A DNA stretch of 64,000 nucleotides, taken from the NCBI GenBank assembly GCA_964507445.1, contig CAZDQF010000009.1, positions 128,091 to 192,090 of the forward strand. Direction: 5' to 3'. Both the position numbers and the translations under genes were made by a program. The notes beneath the pieces are model-generated. The model saw only the letters and a program-made list of their open reading frames with translations, was not told where the DNA came from and ran no database searches. The stretch's first letter is position 1, and the number at the start of each line of letters is the position of its first letter. The stretch is from GCA-2683135 sp964507445 (lineage in GTDB: Bacteria > Planctomycetota > GCA-002687715). This document shows, piece after piece, positions 26,017-33,859 of the stretch.

Positions 26017-28752
26017 TCAGTTGAGGTCCCGCAGCGCCTTGGCGGTGACCTTCTTGATGTCCCGGTGATCCGTTCGGTTCAGCTCTTTGAGCCTCGCGGT
26101 GAGCGGGCGCGCCGCGTCGTCCATGCGATCGGCCAGATTGACCGCCCGCAGCCGGACCCGGAGGTGGTCGTGTCCCATGGCCGCTTCGATGACTGGCAGC
26201 GCTGCCGTCGTCCTGCCGAGACGGCTCAGGGCCGAGGCGGCGGCGAGTCGGACGGCCACGGAGGGGTCCTTCAGCAGCGGCAGCAGCTGGGGTGCGATGG
26301 GCTTGCCCTCGTCTCCCAGGGACTCGATCCCGGTGACGGCCCACCAGCGGATGGCGGCGTCCTCGTGGGCGAGGTTGGCCCGCAACCGCGGCAAGGCGTC
26401 GGCGCCCTCCTTGATGAGGCCGGCGGCGTCCCAGAGAGCGTCGAAGGGGTAGGTCGTGGGGTCAGCGCGCACGGCGGCGTACTCCGGGCCGTCGAAGCGC
26501 AACCTCATCTCCTCTTCCGGCAGCATGCCCAGGTCCCTGATCTGGTTCATCCAGCGTCGGAGCTCCGTGGAGAGACGTTCCTTGACCGTGGCGTACTGGG
26601 GATCATCCGCGAGGTTGCGCACCTCGTGAGGGTCCGCCCAGGTGTCGTACAGCTCGAACACCGGTTTGCGCGGCGCGAAGAACAGCTGCTGACAGCCCAC
26701 CAGTCGGCCCTCCCGGTGGGCCCGACGCCACGCCTTCAGGGTCGGCATCTCCTCGGCGTAGGCGATCCACTGGGCGTAGGGGACGTGGGGGAGGAAGTTC
26801 CGGATCAGCTTGTAACGCTGGTCGCGGACGCAGCGGATCATGTCGAAGCGTTCGTCCATGCGGTCACGGAAGCCGTGGATGTAGGCGCGCGGTTCGGCCG
26901 CCGCCTCGCCGAGGAACGCGTGGCCCTGGAAGCGCTCCGGGATCTCCACGCCGGCCAGGGACAGCACGGTCGGCGCGAGGTCCACGAAGCTCACCAGGCG
27001 ACCGGTGGCGGAGCCGGGGGCGCCAGGTGCCAGGTGCTTCCAGCGCTCCGGGAAACGCACGATCATGGGCACGTGGGTGCCTGAGTCGTAGAGCCAGCGC
27101 TTGCTGCGGGGGAGGCCGGCGCCGTGGTCGGAGAAGTAGATGACGATGGTGTCCTCCGCCAGTCCGTCGTCCTCCAGCTGCTTCAGGATCTGCCCGCACT
27201 GACGGTCCATGGCGGTGATGAGCTCCCGGTAGCGCGCCCAGTCCCGTCGGACCACAGGGCTGTCCGGGTGATAGGGGGGGATGGCCACCTGCGCCGGGTC
27301 CCGTCGTTCGTGGGGCTTCAGCTGTCGGGTGAGGCGTTGGTACTGCTGCTCCGCTGCCCGGATCTTGCTCTCGTGGCACACCGTGAAGTTGAACACGGAG
27401 AAGAAGGGTGTCCCTTCTGGCCGGTTGCGCCAGTGGGCCTTGCCTCCCGAGGCGTCCCAGGCGGACTTCGGGCGCTGGAAGTTGTAGTCCGTCTTGCTCT
27501 TGTTGGTGCAGTAGAAACCCGCCTCCCGCAGGTGTTCCGTGAAGCAGCGAACCGGCTTTGGCAGGCGCCCGGCGGAGCGCATGGGGTTGGTCCCGATGGA
27601 GCATGCGTACATGCCGGTGATGATGGTGGAGCGGGCAGGGGCGCAGACGCCGATGGGGGCGAAGGCCCGGGTGTAACGGACCCCTTCGCTGGCCAGTCGG
27701 TCCAGGTTCGGCGTCACCGCCTGCGGGTCGCCGAAGCAACCGAGGTTCGGACTGATGTCCTCGCAGGTCAGCCAGAGGATGTTGGGGCGCTGCGGTCGCG
27801 GCGCCGGTCGCGCGTGCTCCTTCAGGAACGAGACGGCGGCGGTGGCGATGCCCTCGTGACCGCCTTCGAAGATGGTCACCCGGGATGGGCCCGTGTAGCG
27901 GCGCAGGTGGATCTCCCTGCCGAGGGACGGGTCCACTTCACGGTCGGTGGTGGTGATGCGTTGCAGACGACCGTCGGGCCGCGCCAGGGCGGCCATGTCC
28001 CGTTCGCTCACGGGTCGGTCGCCGCGAGCCTCCGCCACCAGGTTGAACGCCTGCAGGGCATGATCCACGGGGACGGACCCGGTGTGCCCGTCGTGGATGC
28101 CGGCGGCGATGTCCAGGGGCACGTCCTTGGCCTGATGCAGCCATGTGAGGGGAGAGCGCTTGCGATACTCGGCGTCGACTGTGTCGGAGGCTCCGGGGGC
28201 GCCGCCGCAGGAGGCGCGCATCATGGCGCCGTACTTGCCGGCCGCGTGCCGCTCGTGCCACCGGGCCAGGTCGGTGATGGGTACCCAGGCGGACACCGCC
28301 GCCCACAGTTGGGGGTGCCGTCCCGCCATGAGCAGCGCCATGTGGCCGCCGCCGGACCAGCCCGCCAGGTACACACGACGCTCGTCAACCGGGTGACGTT
28401 CACGGACCCACGCCACCACGTCGACGATGTCCTGCACCGCCAGGTCCGATCCGCAGGCCTCCGGGTGGTCGTTGCGACCACGGAAGTCCGGCTGGAGCAC
28501 CATCCAGCGGTTGTCGAGGGCGGCACGCTCCAGCTCCGGGTGGCGCTGGTTCAGGTCGCCGCTCCAGGTGTGGAGCAGCACGAGCAAGGGGCGACGTTCC
28601 CCCCCATGGTCGTCCGGGAGCGTGAGCCAGGCCGGTTGCCGGGACCCGTCAGCGGTGCTCTGGAAGCTGATCCTGGCTCGCTGGGCAGGTGCCTGGGGGA
28701 GAACGGCGAGGGCGACGAGAGCGATCATGAGGGAGAGACGCATGGCGGACAT
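26017..28752 (-). CDS. Esterase-sulfatase-HEAT fusion (secreted, 911 aa)
   Basis: Three modules follow a signal peptide (ALAVLPQAPAQ). Residues 28-312 are an alpha/beta hydrolase with nucleophile elbow GWSGGG (Ser133), Asp221 in GIHDGHTG and His299 in EGGHEG. Residues 321-760 are a sulfatase: ILWLTCEDISPNLGCFG, and Cys370 in GVCAPARST, a C-x-P-x-R formylglycine motif. FSDHGAGLPRSKRW follows. Residues about 765-911 are HEAT repeats (AIRWWAVTGIESLGDEG; SVAVRLAAASALSRLG). This suggests one secreted enzyme that removes both an ester and a sulfate group from a polymer, which is inference. The start is ATG 28752 or 28743. It is divergent from heme A synthase by 34 nt. Confidence 0.9.
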   Translation of the reverse strand: MSAMRLSLMIALVALAVLPQAPAQRARISFQSTADGSRQPAWLTLPDDHGGERRPLLVLLHTWSGDLNQRHPELERAALDNRWMVLQPDFRGRNDHPEACGSDLAVQDIVDVVAWVRERHPVDERRVYLAGWSGGGHMALLMAGRHPQLWAAVSAWVPITDLARWHERHAAGKYGAMMRASCGGAPGASDTVDAEYRKRSPLTWLHQAKDVPLDIAAGIHDGHTGSVPVDHALQAFNLVAEARGDRPVSERDMAALARPDGRLQRITTTDREVDPSLGREIHLRRYTGPSRVTIFEGGHEGIATAAVSFLKEHARPAPRPQRPNILWLTCEDISPNLGCFGDPQAVTPNLDRLASEGVRYTRAFAPIGVCAPARSTIITGMYACSIGTNPMRSAGRLPKPVRCFTEHLREAGFYCTNKSKTDYNFQRPKSAWDASGGKAHWRNRPEGTPFFSVFNFTVCHESKIRAAEQQYQRLTRQLKPHERRDPAQVAIPPYHPDSPVVRRDWARYRELITAMDRQCGQILKQLEDDGLAEDTIVIYFSDHGAGLPRSKRWLYDSGTHVPMIVRFPERWKHLAPGAPGSATGRLVSFVDLAPTVLSLAGVEIPERFQGHAFLGEAAAEPRAYIHGFRDRMDERFDMIRCVRDQRYKLIRNFLPHVPYAQWIAYAEEMPTLKAWRRAHREGRLVGCQQLFFAPRKPVFELYDTWADPHEVRNLADDPQYATVKERLSTELRRWMNQIRDLGMLPEEEMRLRFDGPEYAAVRADPTTYPFDALWDAAGLIKEGADALPRLRANLAHEDAAIRWWAVTGIESLGDEGKPIAPQLLPLLKDPSVAVRLAAASALSRLGRTTAALPVIEAAMGHDHLRVRLRAVNLADRMDDAARPLTARLKELNRTDHRDIKKVTAKALRDLN

Positions 28753-28786
28753 TGAACACCCGACCGGGTCAGGCTATCCATCCCCT

Positions 28787-29791
28787 ATGGGAAACCGCGG
28801 CTCCCGAGCCATCGCAGTCTGGCTGATCGTCACCTTCGTCCTCATCGGGGTGATGGTCGTGGTCGGCGGCGCCACGCGCCTGACGGGCTCAGGCCTGTCC
28901 ATGGTGGACTGGAGCCCCCTGGGGCAGCGGCCCCCTGCCAGCGACGAGGACTGGCGGCGACTCTACGCCGAGTACCAGGCCTCGCCCCAGTTCGAGCAGG
29001 TCAACGACTGGATGACCGTGGAGGACTTCAAGGACATCTTCTGGTGGGAGTACATCCACCGGCAGCTGGGCCGGCTCCTCGGGGTGGTGTACGGCCTCCC
29101 CTTCCTCTGGTTCTTCTTCCGCGGGCGACTGTCCGGGTCACTGGCGTGGCGCGGCTGGGTCGCCCTCTTCCTCGGCGGTCTGCAGGGCGGCGTTGGCTGG
29201 TGGATGGTGCAGAGCGGGCTCGTCAGCCGGCCGGAGGTGAGCCACTATCGGCTCGCCGTCCACCTGTCCCTGGCCCTGTTCACCGCCATGTGGGTGCTGT
29301 GGATGTGGTTGAGCCTTCGCGGAGGAGAGGAGGGCCGACCGACCCGGGACAGGAGAACCGCCTGGGGGTTCCTGCTCGTGCTGGCGGTGCAGGTCACCTG
29401 GGGCGCGTTCGTGGCCGGGAGGAAGGCCGGTTGGCGCCATGACACCTGGCCGGACATGGACGGGGAGTTCCTGCCGTCCCGGGCCTTCGCCACGGCGGAC
29501 GCGCCCTTTGAAGACGGGGACACCATCCACTGGATCCACCGCACCTTGGCGTGGGTGGTCCTGGCGGCGGCGGTGGGCTTCTGGTGGCGAGTCCGGGGCG
29601 TCGCCCCGGGACCGGCCCGCGCCGTGCTGACGTTGACGGTGTTACAGTTCGGCCTCGGAGTGCTGACCGTCATGACCGGTATCCCGGTGGTGCTCGGCGT
29701 GACCCATCAGGTCGGCGCGTTCTTCTTGATCTCCGCCGCCGTCTGGGGGGCTCACGCATGCAGGGAAAGACGAATCGGCTTCGCAGCCTGA
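28787..29791 (+). CDS. ctaA: Heme A synthase (COX15/CtaA family, type 2)
   Basis: A 334-residue membrane protein starting MGNRGSRAIAVWLIVTF, with about eight transmembrane helices. The COX15 pattern GGATRLTGSGLSMVDWSP is at residues 23-40. The four conserved heme-ligand histidines appear in EYIHRQLGR, EVSHYRLAVHLSLAL, HWIHRTLAW and GVTHQVGAFF. The loop DEDWRRLYAEYQASPQF marks the mitochondrial/proteobacterial-like type. It oxidises the heme O methyl group to make heme A for aa3-type cytochrome oxidase, which implies aerobic respiration. The next gene begins 34 nt inside its 3' end. Confidence 0.95.
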   Translation: MGNRGSRAIAVWLIVTFVLIGVMVVVGGATRLTGSGLSMVDWSPLGQRPPASDEDWRRLYAEYQASPQFEQVNDWMTVEDFKDIFWWEYIHRQLGRLLGVVYGLPFLWFFFRGRLSGSLAWRGWVALFLGGLQGGVGWWMVQSGLVSRPEVSHYRLAVHLSLALFTAMWVLWMWLSLRGGEEGRPTRDRRTAWGFLLVLAVQVTWGAFVAGRKAGWRHDTWPDMDGEFLPSRAFATADAPFEDGDTIHWIHRTLAWVVLAAAVGFWWRVRGVAPGPARAVLTLTVLQFGLGVLTVMTGIPVVLGVTHQVGAFFLISAAVWGAHACRERRIGFAA

Positions 29792-30126
29792 TCACCACCG
29801 TCGCGGTGCTGGCGCTCGTGTACGTGGCGTTGACCTGGGGGCGCTCCTGGGGCCACGCCAGCCACGAGGTGCCGGACCCGTCCTCGGGTCAGGTGGTGTG
29901 GATCGCCACGTTCAACGGCTTGTGAGGCGACACGTGAGCTTCCTCGGTCGAGGAGGCCATCGCGCGCCTGGACGGCGTGCTCTCCGTGTCCGCAGGCTGG
30001 TGGACGGATCAGGCGGCCATCACCACCCCCGCCGATCGTGAGTTGACCCTCGAAGAGGTGGACCGCGCCATGGCGCCCCCGTACCGGGTCACGGCCCTGG
30101 AGCGGCAATCAGGGGGGGCCCGGTGA
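29758..30126 (+). CDS. Membrane-anchored HMA-like protein with two in-frame TGA codons; candidate UxxxU selenoprotein
   Basis: An ATG at 29758 (34 nt inside ctaA) opens a frame with TGA at 29923-29925 and 29935-29937, then a final TGA at 30124-30126. Read as selenocysteine, the product is 122 aa. An N-terminal transmembrane anchor (about 9-28) is followed by a heavy-metal-associated-type domain: VVWIATFNGL-Sec56-GDT-Sec60-ASSVEEAIARLDGVLSV, then AAITTPADRELTLEEV and PYRVTALE. In HMA/MerP proteins this loop is GM-x-C-x-x-C followed by the same helix, so both TGAs fall in the metal-binding loop. Of 62 codons after the second TGA, 54 end in G or C. The TauE gene begins 4 nt after the last stop, so the full frame exactly fills the operon. 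Metal or redox chaperone function is inferred. Confidence 0.8.
29938..29957 (+). promoter_or_regulatory. Candidate SECIS hairpin 1 (GGUC loop)
   Basis: An 8-bp stem is formed by GCTTCCTC (29938-29945) and GAGGAGGC (29950-29957), with one U-G pair, around a loop GGTC (29946-29949). The loop starts 20 nt after the first TGA of the HMA-like gene. A GGUC-type loop with G first is the arrangement known from the E. coli fdhF SECIS. It immediately follows the second TGA, so spacing suits the first TGA best. Confidence 0.6.
29962..29980 (+). promoter_or_regulatory. Candidate SECIS hairpin 2 (UGGAC loop)
   Basis: GCGCGCC (29962-29968) can pair with GGCGTGC (29974-29980) over 7 bp, one of them G-U, around a loop TGGAC (29969-29973). 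The loop starts 31 nt after the second TGA (29935-29937), within the range described for bacterial SECIS elements, and has G as its second base. It may serve the second TGA separately from hairpin 1. Chance pairing in GC-rich DNA cannot be excluded. Confidence 0.4.
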
Positions 30127-30130
30127 CCTC

Positions 30131-30874
30131 GTGATCGTCAGCGCGTTCCTGGCGATCCTGCTCGGTCTGCTGCTGGGACTCCTGCCCACGGGCGGGTCCA
30201 TGATCGCCGTGCCGGTGTTCCGCTACGGCATGGAGAAGGACCCGTCGGTGGCGTTCCCGGGCGCGTTGCTGGTGATCGGCATCGCCAGCCTGGTGGGCAC
30301 CATCGTCTACGCCCGCGACGAACGCATGCGCTGGGCGGAGGGCTGCCGTTTCGCCGGGCTCTCCATGTTGGGCGCGTTCCCCGGCGGGCTGATCTCGAGC
30401 ATGCTGCCCACGGGGCACATGCTGATCTTCGCCGCGGCGCTGCTGTGGACGGGCTGGCACCTGCTGTCGTTGCGCCGCGAGTCTCTGGCCGTACGTGTGG
30501 AGCGAGGCGACCACCGGACTCATCTGGTCCTGCTGGCGGTGGGGCTCGGGATGCTCACCGGGTTCCTGGCCATGGGGGGCGGGGTCCTGGTGGTGTCCGC
30601 CCTGGTGCTGACGCAGCGCCTGGACCTGAAGCAGGCCATGACCACGTCCCTCCCCGTGGTGACGGTCAACGCGTTCGCGGGTTTGTTCGGTCACCTGACC
30701 CATCAGGCGCTGCCATGGGGCGAGATCCTGTGGGTCTCGGGGCTGGCCGGCGTCGGCGTCGTGGGAGGCGTCGCTCTGGCGTTGAGGATCCGCACCCGGC
30801 GTCTGCGGGACGCCCTGGGATGGCTGGTGCTGGGAATCGCCGTGTGGGTGCTTGCGCGGGAGATGATCCCTTAG
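30131..30874 (+). CDS. TauE/SafE-family membrane transporter
   Basis: 247 residues with about eight transmembrane helices and the two-repeat layout of the TauE/SafE (DUF81) family. Each half has a Gly-rich loop (LLGLLPTGGSMIAVPV at the start of repeat 1; MLTGFLAMGGGVLVVSALVL in repeat 2). The family moves sulfite, sulfoacetate or other sulfur- and organo-anions. The substrate here is unknown. The start is GTG at 30131, 4 nt after the stop of the HMA-like gene, so the two are probably co-translated. The partnership raises the possibility of a metal- or selenium/sulfur-related transport function, which is inference. Confidence 0.88.
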   Translation: MIVSAFLAILLGLLLGLLPTGGSMIAVPVFRYGMEKDPSVAFPGALLVIGIASLVGTIVYARDERMRWAEGCRFAGLSMLGAFPGGLISSMLPTGHMLIFAAALLWTGWHLLSLRRESLAVRVERGDHRTHLVLLAVGLGMLTGFLAMGGGVLVVSALVLTQRLDLKQAMTTSLPVVTVNAFAGLFGHLTHQALPWGEILWVSGLAGVGVVGGVALALRIRTRRLRDALGWLVLGIAVWVLAREMIP

Positions 30875-30883
30875 ACTGTGCCC

Positions 30884-32011
30884 ATGCGCCCTCTCACCTG
30901 CAGCGCCGCATTGTGCCTGGTCGTCGTGCTCCTGCCGTGTCGCTACACCGTGCGCGACGTGGCCTTCGTGGACCTGGGTGGGGACGGCTGGACCCTCCGT
31001 GCCCAGGTGCCCGCCGGCACGTCTGCAGACTGGGGCGCCACGCTGAAGCGTATCGCCATGGCCAGCCTCGCGGACACCAACGTCGAGGTGGTGGTGGCGC
31101 CCGGAGAGTCGGGGACGGAGCTCGGGGTGGAGCTGGTGAGCCCGGACGGGCGGACTATGCCTGTCGAGTTGCCAGGGGACGTGGACGCTCTGAAGCGCCA
31201 CGGCTGGGACGAACTGGATGGGCTGGCCTCCTCGCCCGTGCGGGATCACTTCAAGTCGCGTTGCCTGGAGGCCCACGCGGTGGTGCTGCTGTTCGAGGGG
31301 CGGGCGGTCGCGGACAACAGCCGCGCCGCGCGCCTGGTGAAGGAAGCGATCACCCAGTCCGGCTCTGTGCTGGCGGGGTTGCCCAAGCCCGCCGCCGCGC
31401 CGCCGGAGCTGCACGTGATCCCGTTCAGCGAACGAACCCGGGAGCGGGTGCTGCACTGGGCCGTGGGCGCCGACGAGGAACCGGCGGATGACGCGCACGT
31501 GGTGGTCCTGTACGGGCGGGGTCGTCGCATGGGGCCCGTGCTCGCGGGGCCGGTGATCACGGCGTCCGCCATCAAGCAGGCGATCGTCCTCATCGGTCAG
31601 GACTGTGAGTGCGAGCTGCCCCGTTCGATCATGCGGGGAGGTCAGATCCCGTTGACCTGGGACGAGGAGCAGGCGGGGGCAGCCCAGAAGGTGCTCGGCT
31701 TCGACGGGCGGAACCCCATGGTCAAGCAGGAGATCGCCCGCATCGTGGCGCGTGAGGCCACGGCCCCCAACGCTCCCCGCGCCGTGGGGGTGGACCCGCT
31801 GGGCCTCGGGTATCACGAAGAGACGGTGGAGGACCCGGCGATTGATGACGCTGGCGGCGAGGCCGCGTCACCGGATGAGGGAGAGGCTCCGTCTCCCAAC
31901 GAAGTGGCCGGGGTCGTGGTCTCCTGGATGGTGCTCGCGGTGGTGGCGCTGCTGCTGATCGTGGGCATCGGCGTGGCGGTGGTGATGACCTCCGCCAGGA
32001 GGCACGGTTGA
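30884..32011 (+). CDS. Periplasmic, C-terminally anchored protein of ABC exporter operon
   Basis: 375 residues. An N-terminal hydrophobic segment (LTCSAALCLVVVLLPC) acts as signal or anchor. A large soluble region contains two alternating alpha/beta halves with acidic tails (DPAIDDAGGEAASPDEGEA). A C-terminal transmembrane helix (SWMVLAVVALLLIVGIGVAV) ends in a short basic tail. No family is recognised. It ends in a TTGA overlap with the FtsX-like permease, so it is the third component of a three-gene exporter. The topology suggests the soluble region faces the periplasm. The ATG at 30884 is preferred over a GTG two codons upstream. Confidence 0.75.
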   Translation: MRPLTCSAALCLVVVLLPCRYTVRDVAFVDLGGDGWTLRAQVPAGTSADWGATLKRIAMASLADTNVEVVVAPGESGTELGVELVSPDGRTMPVELPGDVDALKRHGWDELDGLASSPVRDHFKSRCLEAHAVVLLFEGRAVADNSRAARLVKEAITQSGSVLAGLPKPAAAPPELHVIPFSERTRERVLHWAVGADEEPADDAHVVVLYGRGRRMGPVLAGPVITASAIKQAIVLIGQDCECELPRSIMRGGQIPLTWDEEQAGAAQKVLGFDGRNPMVKQEIARIVAREATAPNAPRAVGVDPLGLGYHEETVEDPAIDDAGGEAASPDEGEAPSPNEVAGVVVSWMVLAVVALLLIVGIGVAVVMTSARRHG

Positions 32012-33153
32012 GGGTCTTCTCCCTGGTGCTCCGAGAGCTGCGCCACAACCGCGCCAACGCCGTCCTGATCGTCACCGGGGTGGCGTCGGCGGTGGCCCTG
32101 TTCGTGGTGTTCTTCAGCACCGGGAAGGCCAGGGAGGACCGCGCGAGGGTCCACATGCGCGACCTGGGCTACAACCTGCGCATCATCTCCAAGGCGGCGG
32201 ACATGGAGCGCTTCTGGCTGGACGGTTACAGCAGCGAGACGTTCCCCGAGGACTACATCCATCGCCTGGCGCAGACCAAGGGGCTCACCTACAACCACCT
32301 CATCGGACGGCTCGAGCGTGAGGTGACCATCGACGGCCGCGGGTTCCTGCTCACGGGGCTGTCCCCGGAGTACTCGCCGCCCGGCAAGCAGAAGCCCCCC
32401 ATGATCTTCGAGGTGCCGCCGGGGACGGTCTACCTGGGGCACGCCGCTGCCCTCCACCTGAGCAAGTCCAAGGGGGACGAGGTGACGGTGCTCGGACGCC
32501 CCCTCAAGGTCGTGGAGGTGGTGGGCGAAGCGGGCTCTTCGGACGACATCCGCGTGTGGGGCGCCCTGAAGGACGTCCAGGCGCTCCTGAACGCGGAGCA
32601 ACGACTCAGCGAGATCCAGGCCCTCGATTGCCTGTGCCTGGAGCCCGACGGTGATCCTCTGACGGCGCTGCGAGCGCAGCTGGAGTCGTTGCTGCCGGAC
32701 ACTCATCTGGTGCACAAGCGCAACCTGGCGGAGGCCCGCGCCAAGCAGCGGCGGACGCTGCAGCGGGAGAACGCGTTCCTGCTGCCCGTGGCTCTGCTCG
32801 GATGCGCCGCCTGGGTGGCCCTGCTCATGACCCTGAACGTGCGGCAGCGGCTGCCGGAGGTCGGGACCTTCCGGGCGCTGGGCAAGGGGTCGGGGTTCAT
32901 CGCCCGCTTGTTCCTTCAGAAGGCGGCGTTGCTGGGGGTGGCGGGGGCGGCCCTCGGCTTCGCGTTGGGGAGCGCCCTGGCGGTGCCTTTCGCCCCGGGC
33001 ATCTTCAAGATCCCGGCGGAGTCCGTGCGTCTGGAGTGGCTGCTGTTGCCCGTGGCCGCCGTGGCGGCGCCCCTGGTGTGCGCCGTGGCCAGCCTGGTGC
33101 CCGCCATGCTCGCCGTGACCCGCGACCCGGCGGAGGTGCTGCGCGGTGACTGA
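32008..33153 (+). CDS. FtsX-like ABC permease (MacB/LolC type)
   Basis: 381 residues. The start is a TTG overlapping the previous stop. Layout: one N-terminal helix (ANAVLIVTGVASAVALFVVFF), a large periplasmic domain of about 220 residues, then three helices in the FtsX C-terminal half (FLLPVALLGCAAWVALLMTL; LGVAGAALGFALGSALAVPF; LLPVAAVAAPLVCAVASLVP) and the terminal PAEVLRGD seen in this family. The conserved LPEVGTFRALGKGSGFI coupling loop sits after the second helix. Together with the ATPase that overlaps its 3' end by 8 nt, it forms a mechanotransmission-type transporter for lipoproteins, peptides or other envelope substrates. Confidence 0.92.
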   Translation: MRVFSLVLRELRHNRANAVLIVTGVASAVALFVVFFSTGKAREDRARVHMRDLGYNLRIISKAADMERFWLDGYSSETFPEDYIHRLAQTKGLTYNHLIGRLEREVTIDGRGFLLTGLSPEYSPPGKQKPPMIFEVPPGTVYLGHAAALHLSKSKGDEVTVLGRPLKVVEVVGEAGSSDDIRVWGALKDVQALLNAEQRLSEIQALDCLCLEPDGDPLTALRAQLESLLPDTHLVHKRNLAEARAKQRRTLQRENAFLLPVALLGCAAWVALLMTLNVRQRLPEVGTFRALGKGSGFIARLFLQKAALLGVAGAALGFALGSALAVPFAPGIFKIPAESVRLEWLLLPVAAVAAPLVCAVASLVPAMLAVTRDPAEVLRGD

Positions 33154-33802
33154 GCCGGTGCTGATGGCCCGGTCCCTGGGCAAGACCTACCAAGGACGGC
33201 GAGGAGCGGTCCGCGCCCTGGGTCCGGTGGACCTGGAATTCGAGGGCGGCACCTTCACCTGCGTGCATGGCCCCAGCGGCAGCGGCAAGACCACGCTCCT
33301 GCTGAGCCTCGGTGGAATGCTGCACCCCAGCAGCGGGCTGGTTGATCTGAAGGGAACGGACCTGTACGCCGCGGATGGAAAGCAGCGGTCGGCGCTGCGC
33401 GCGCGGCACGTGGGGTTCGTCTTCCAGCTGTTCCATCTGGTCCCGTACCTGGACATCGTGGAGAACGTCATGCTCGGGGCCGTGGACGGTGACCGCGCGG
33501 CGGCCGCGGCGGTGCTCGCGGATCTGGGGCTGTCCGGACGGGAGTCCCATCGCCCCTCCGAGCTCTCCGCAGGGGAGCGGCAGCGGGTGGCCCTGGGTCG
33601 AGCGCTGGCGGGGCGGCCCTCCATCATCCTGGCGGACGAGCCCACCGGGAACCTGGACCCGGAGAACGGATCCGAGGTCTTGCGTCACCTGGGGACGTTC
33701 CGTGACAACGGCGGCACCGTGGTCATGGTCTCCCACGGCGCCGACGCGGACGCCCTGGCGGACCGGGTCGTGCACCTGCGGGACGGCCAGGTCTCCGGCT
33801 AG
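33146..33802 (+). CDS. ABC transporter ATP-binding protein (LolD/MacB type)
   Basis: 218 residues with Walker A GPSGSGKTT (about 43-51), Q-loop FVFQLFHLVPYLDIVENV, a signature LSAGERQRVALGRAL, Walker B IILADEPTGNLD and H-loop VMVSHG. The FQ-x-x-x-L-x-P-x-L-x-x-x-E-N pattern is typical of the LolD/FtsE/MacB branch. The start is a GTG inside the permease 3' end. The signature has A in place of the second G of LSGGE, as in some members. It energises the preceding permease. Confidence 0.94.
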   Translation: MTEPVLMARSLGKTYQGRRGAVRALGPVDLEFEGGTFTCVHGPSGSGKTTLLLSLGGMLHPSSGLVDLKGTDLYAADGKQRSALRARHVGFVFQLFHLVPYLDIVENVMLGAVDGDRAAAAAVLADLGLSGRESHRPSELSAGERQRVALGRALAGRPSIILADEPTGNLDPENGSEVLRHLGTFRDNGGTVVMVSHGADADALADRVVHLRDGQVSG

Positions 33803-33859
33803 GCACCGCGGCCGTGGGCGCCTGCCGCCCAAGAGCAGGTTTGATACGCTCCCGGCCCC

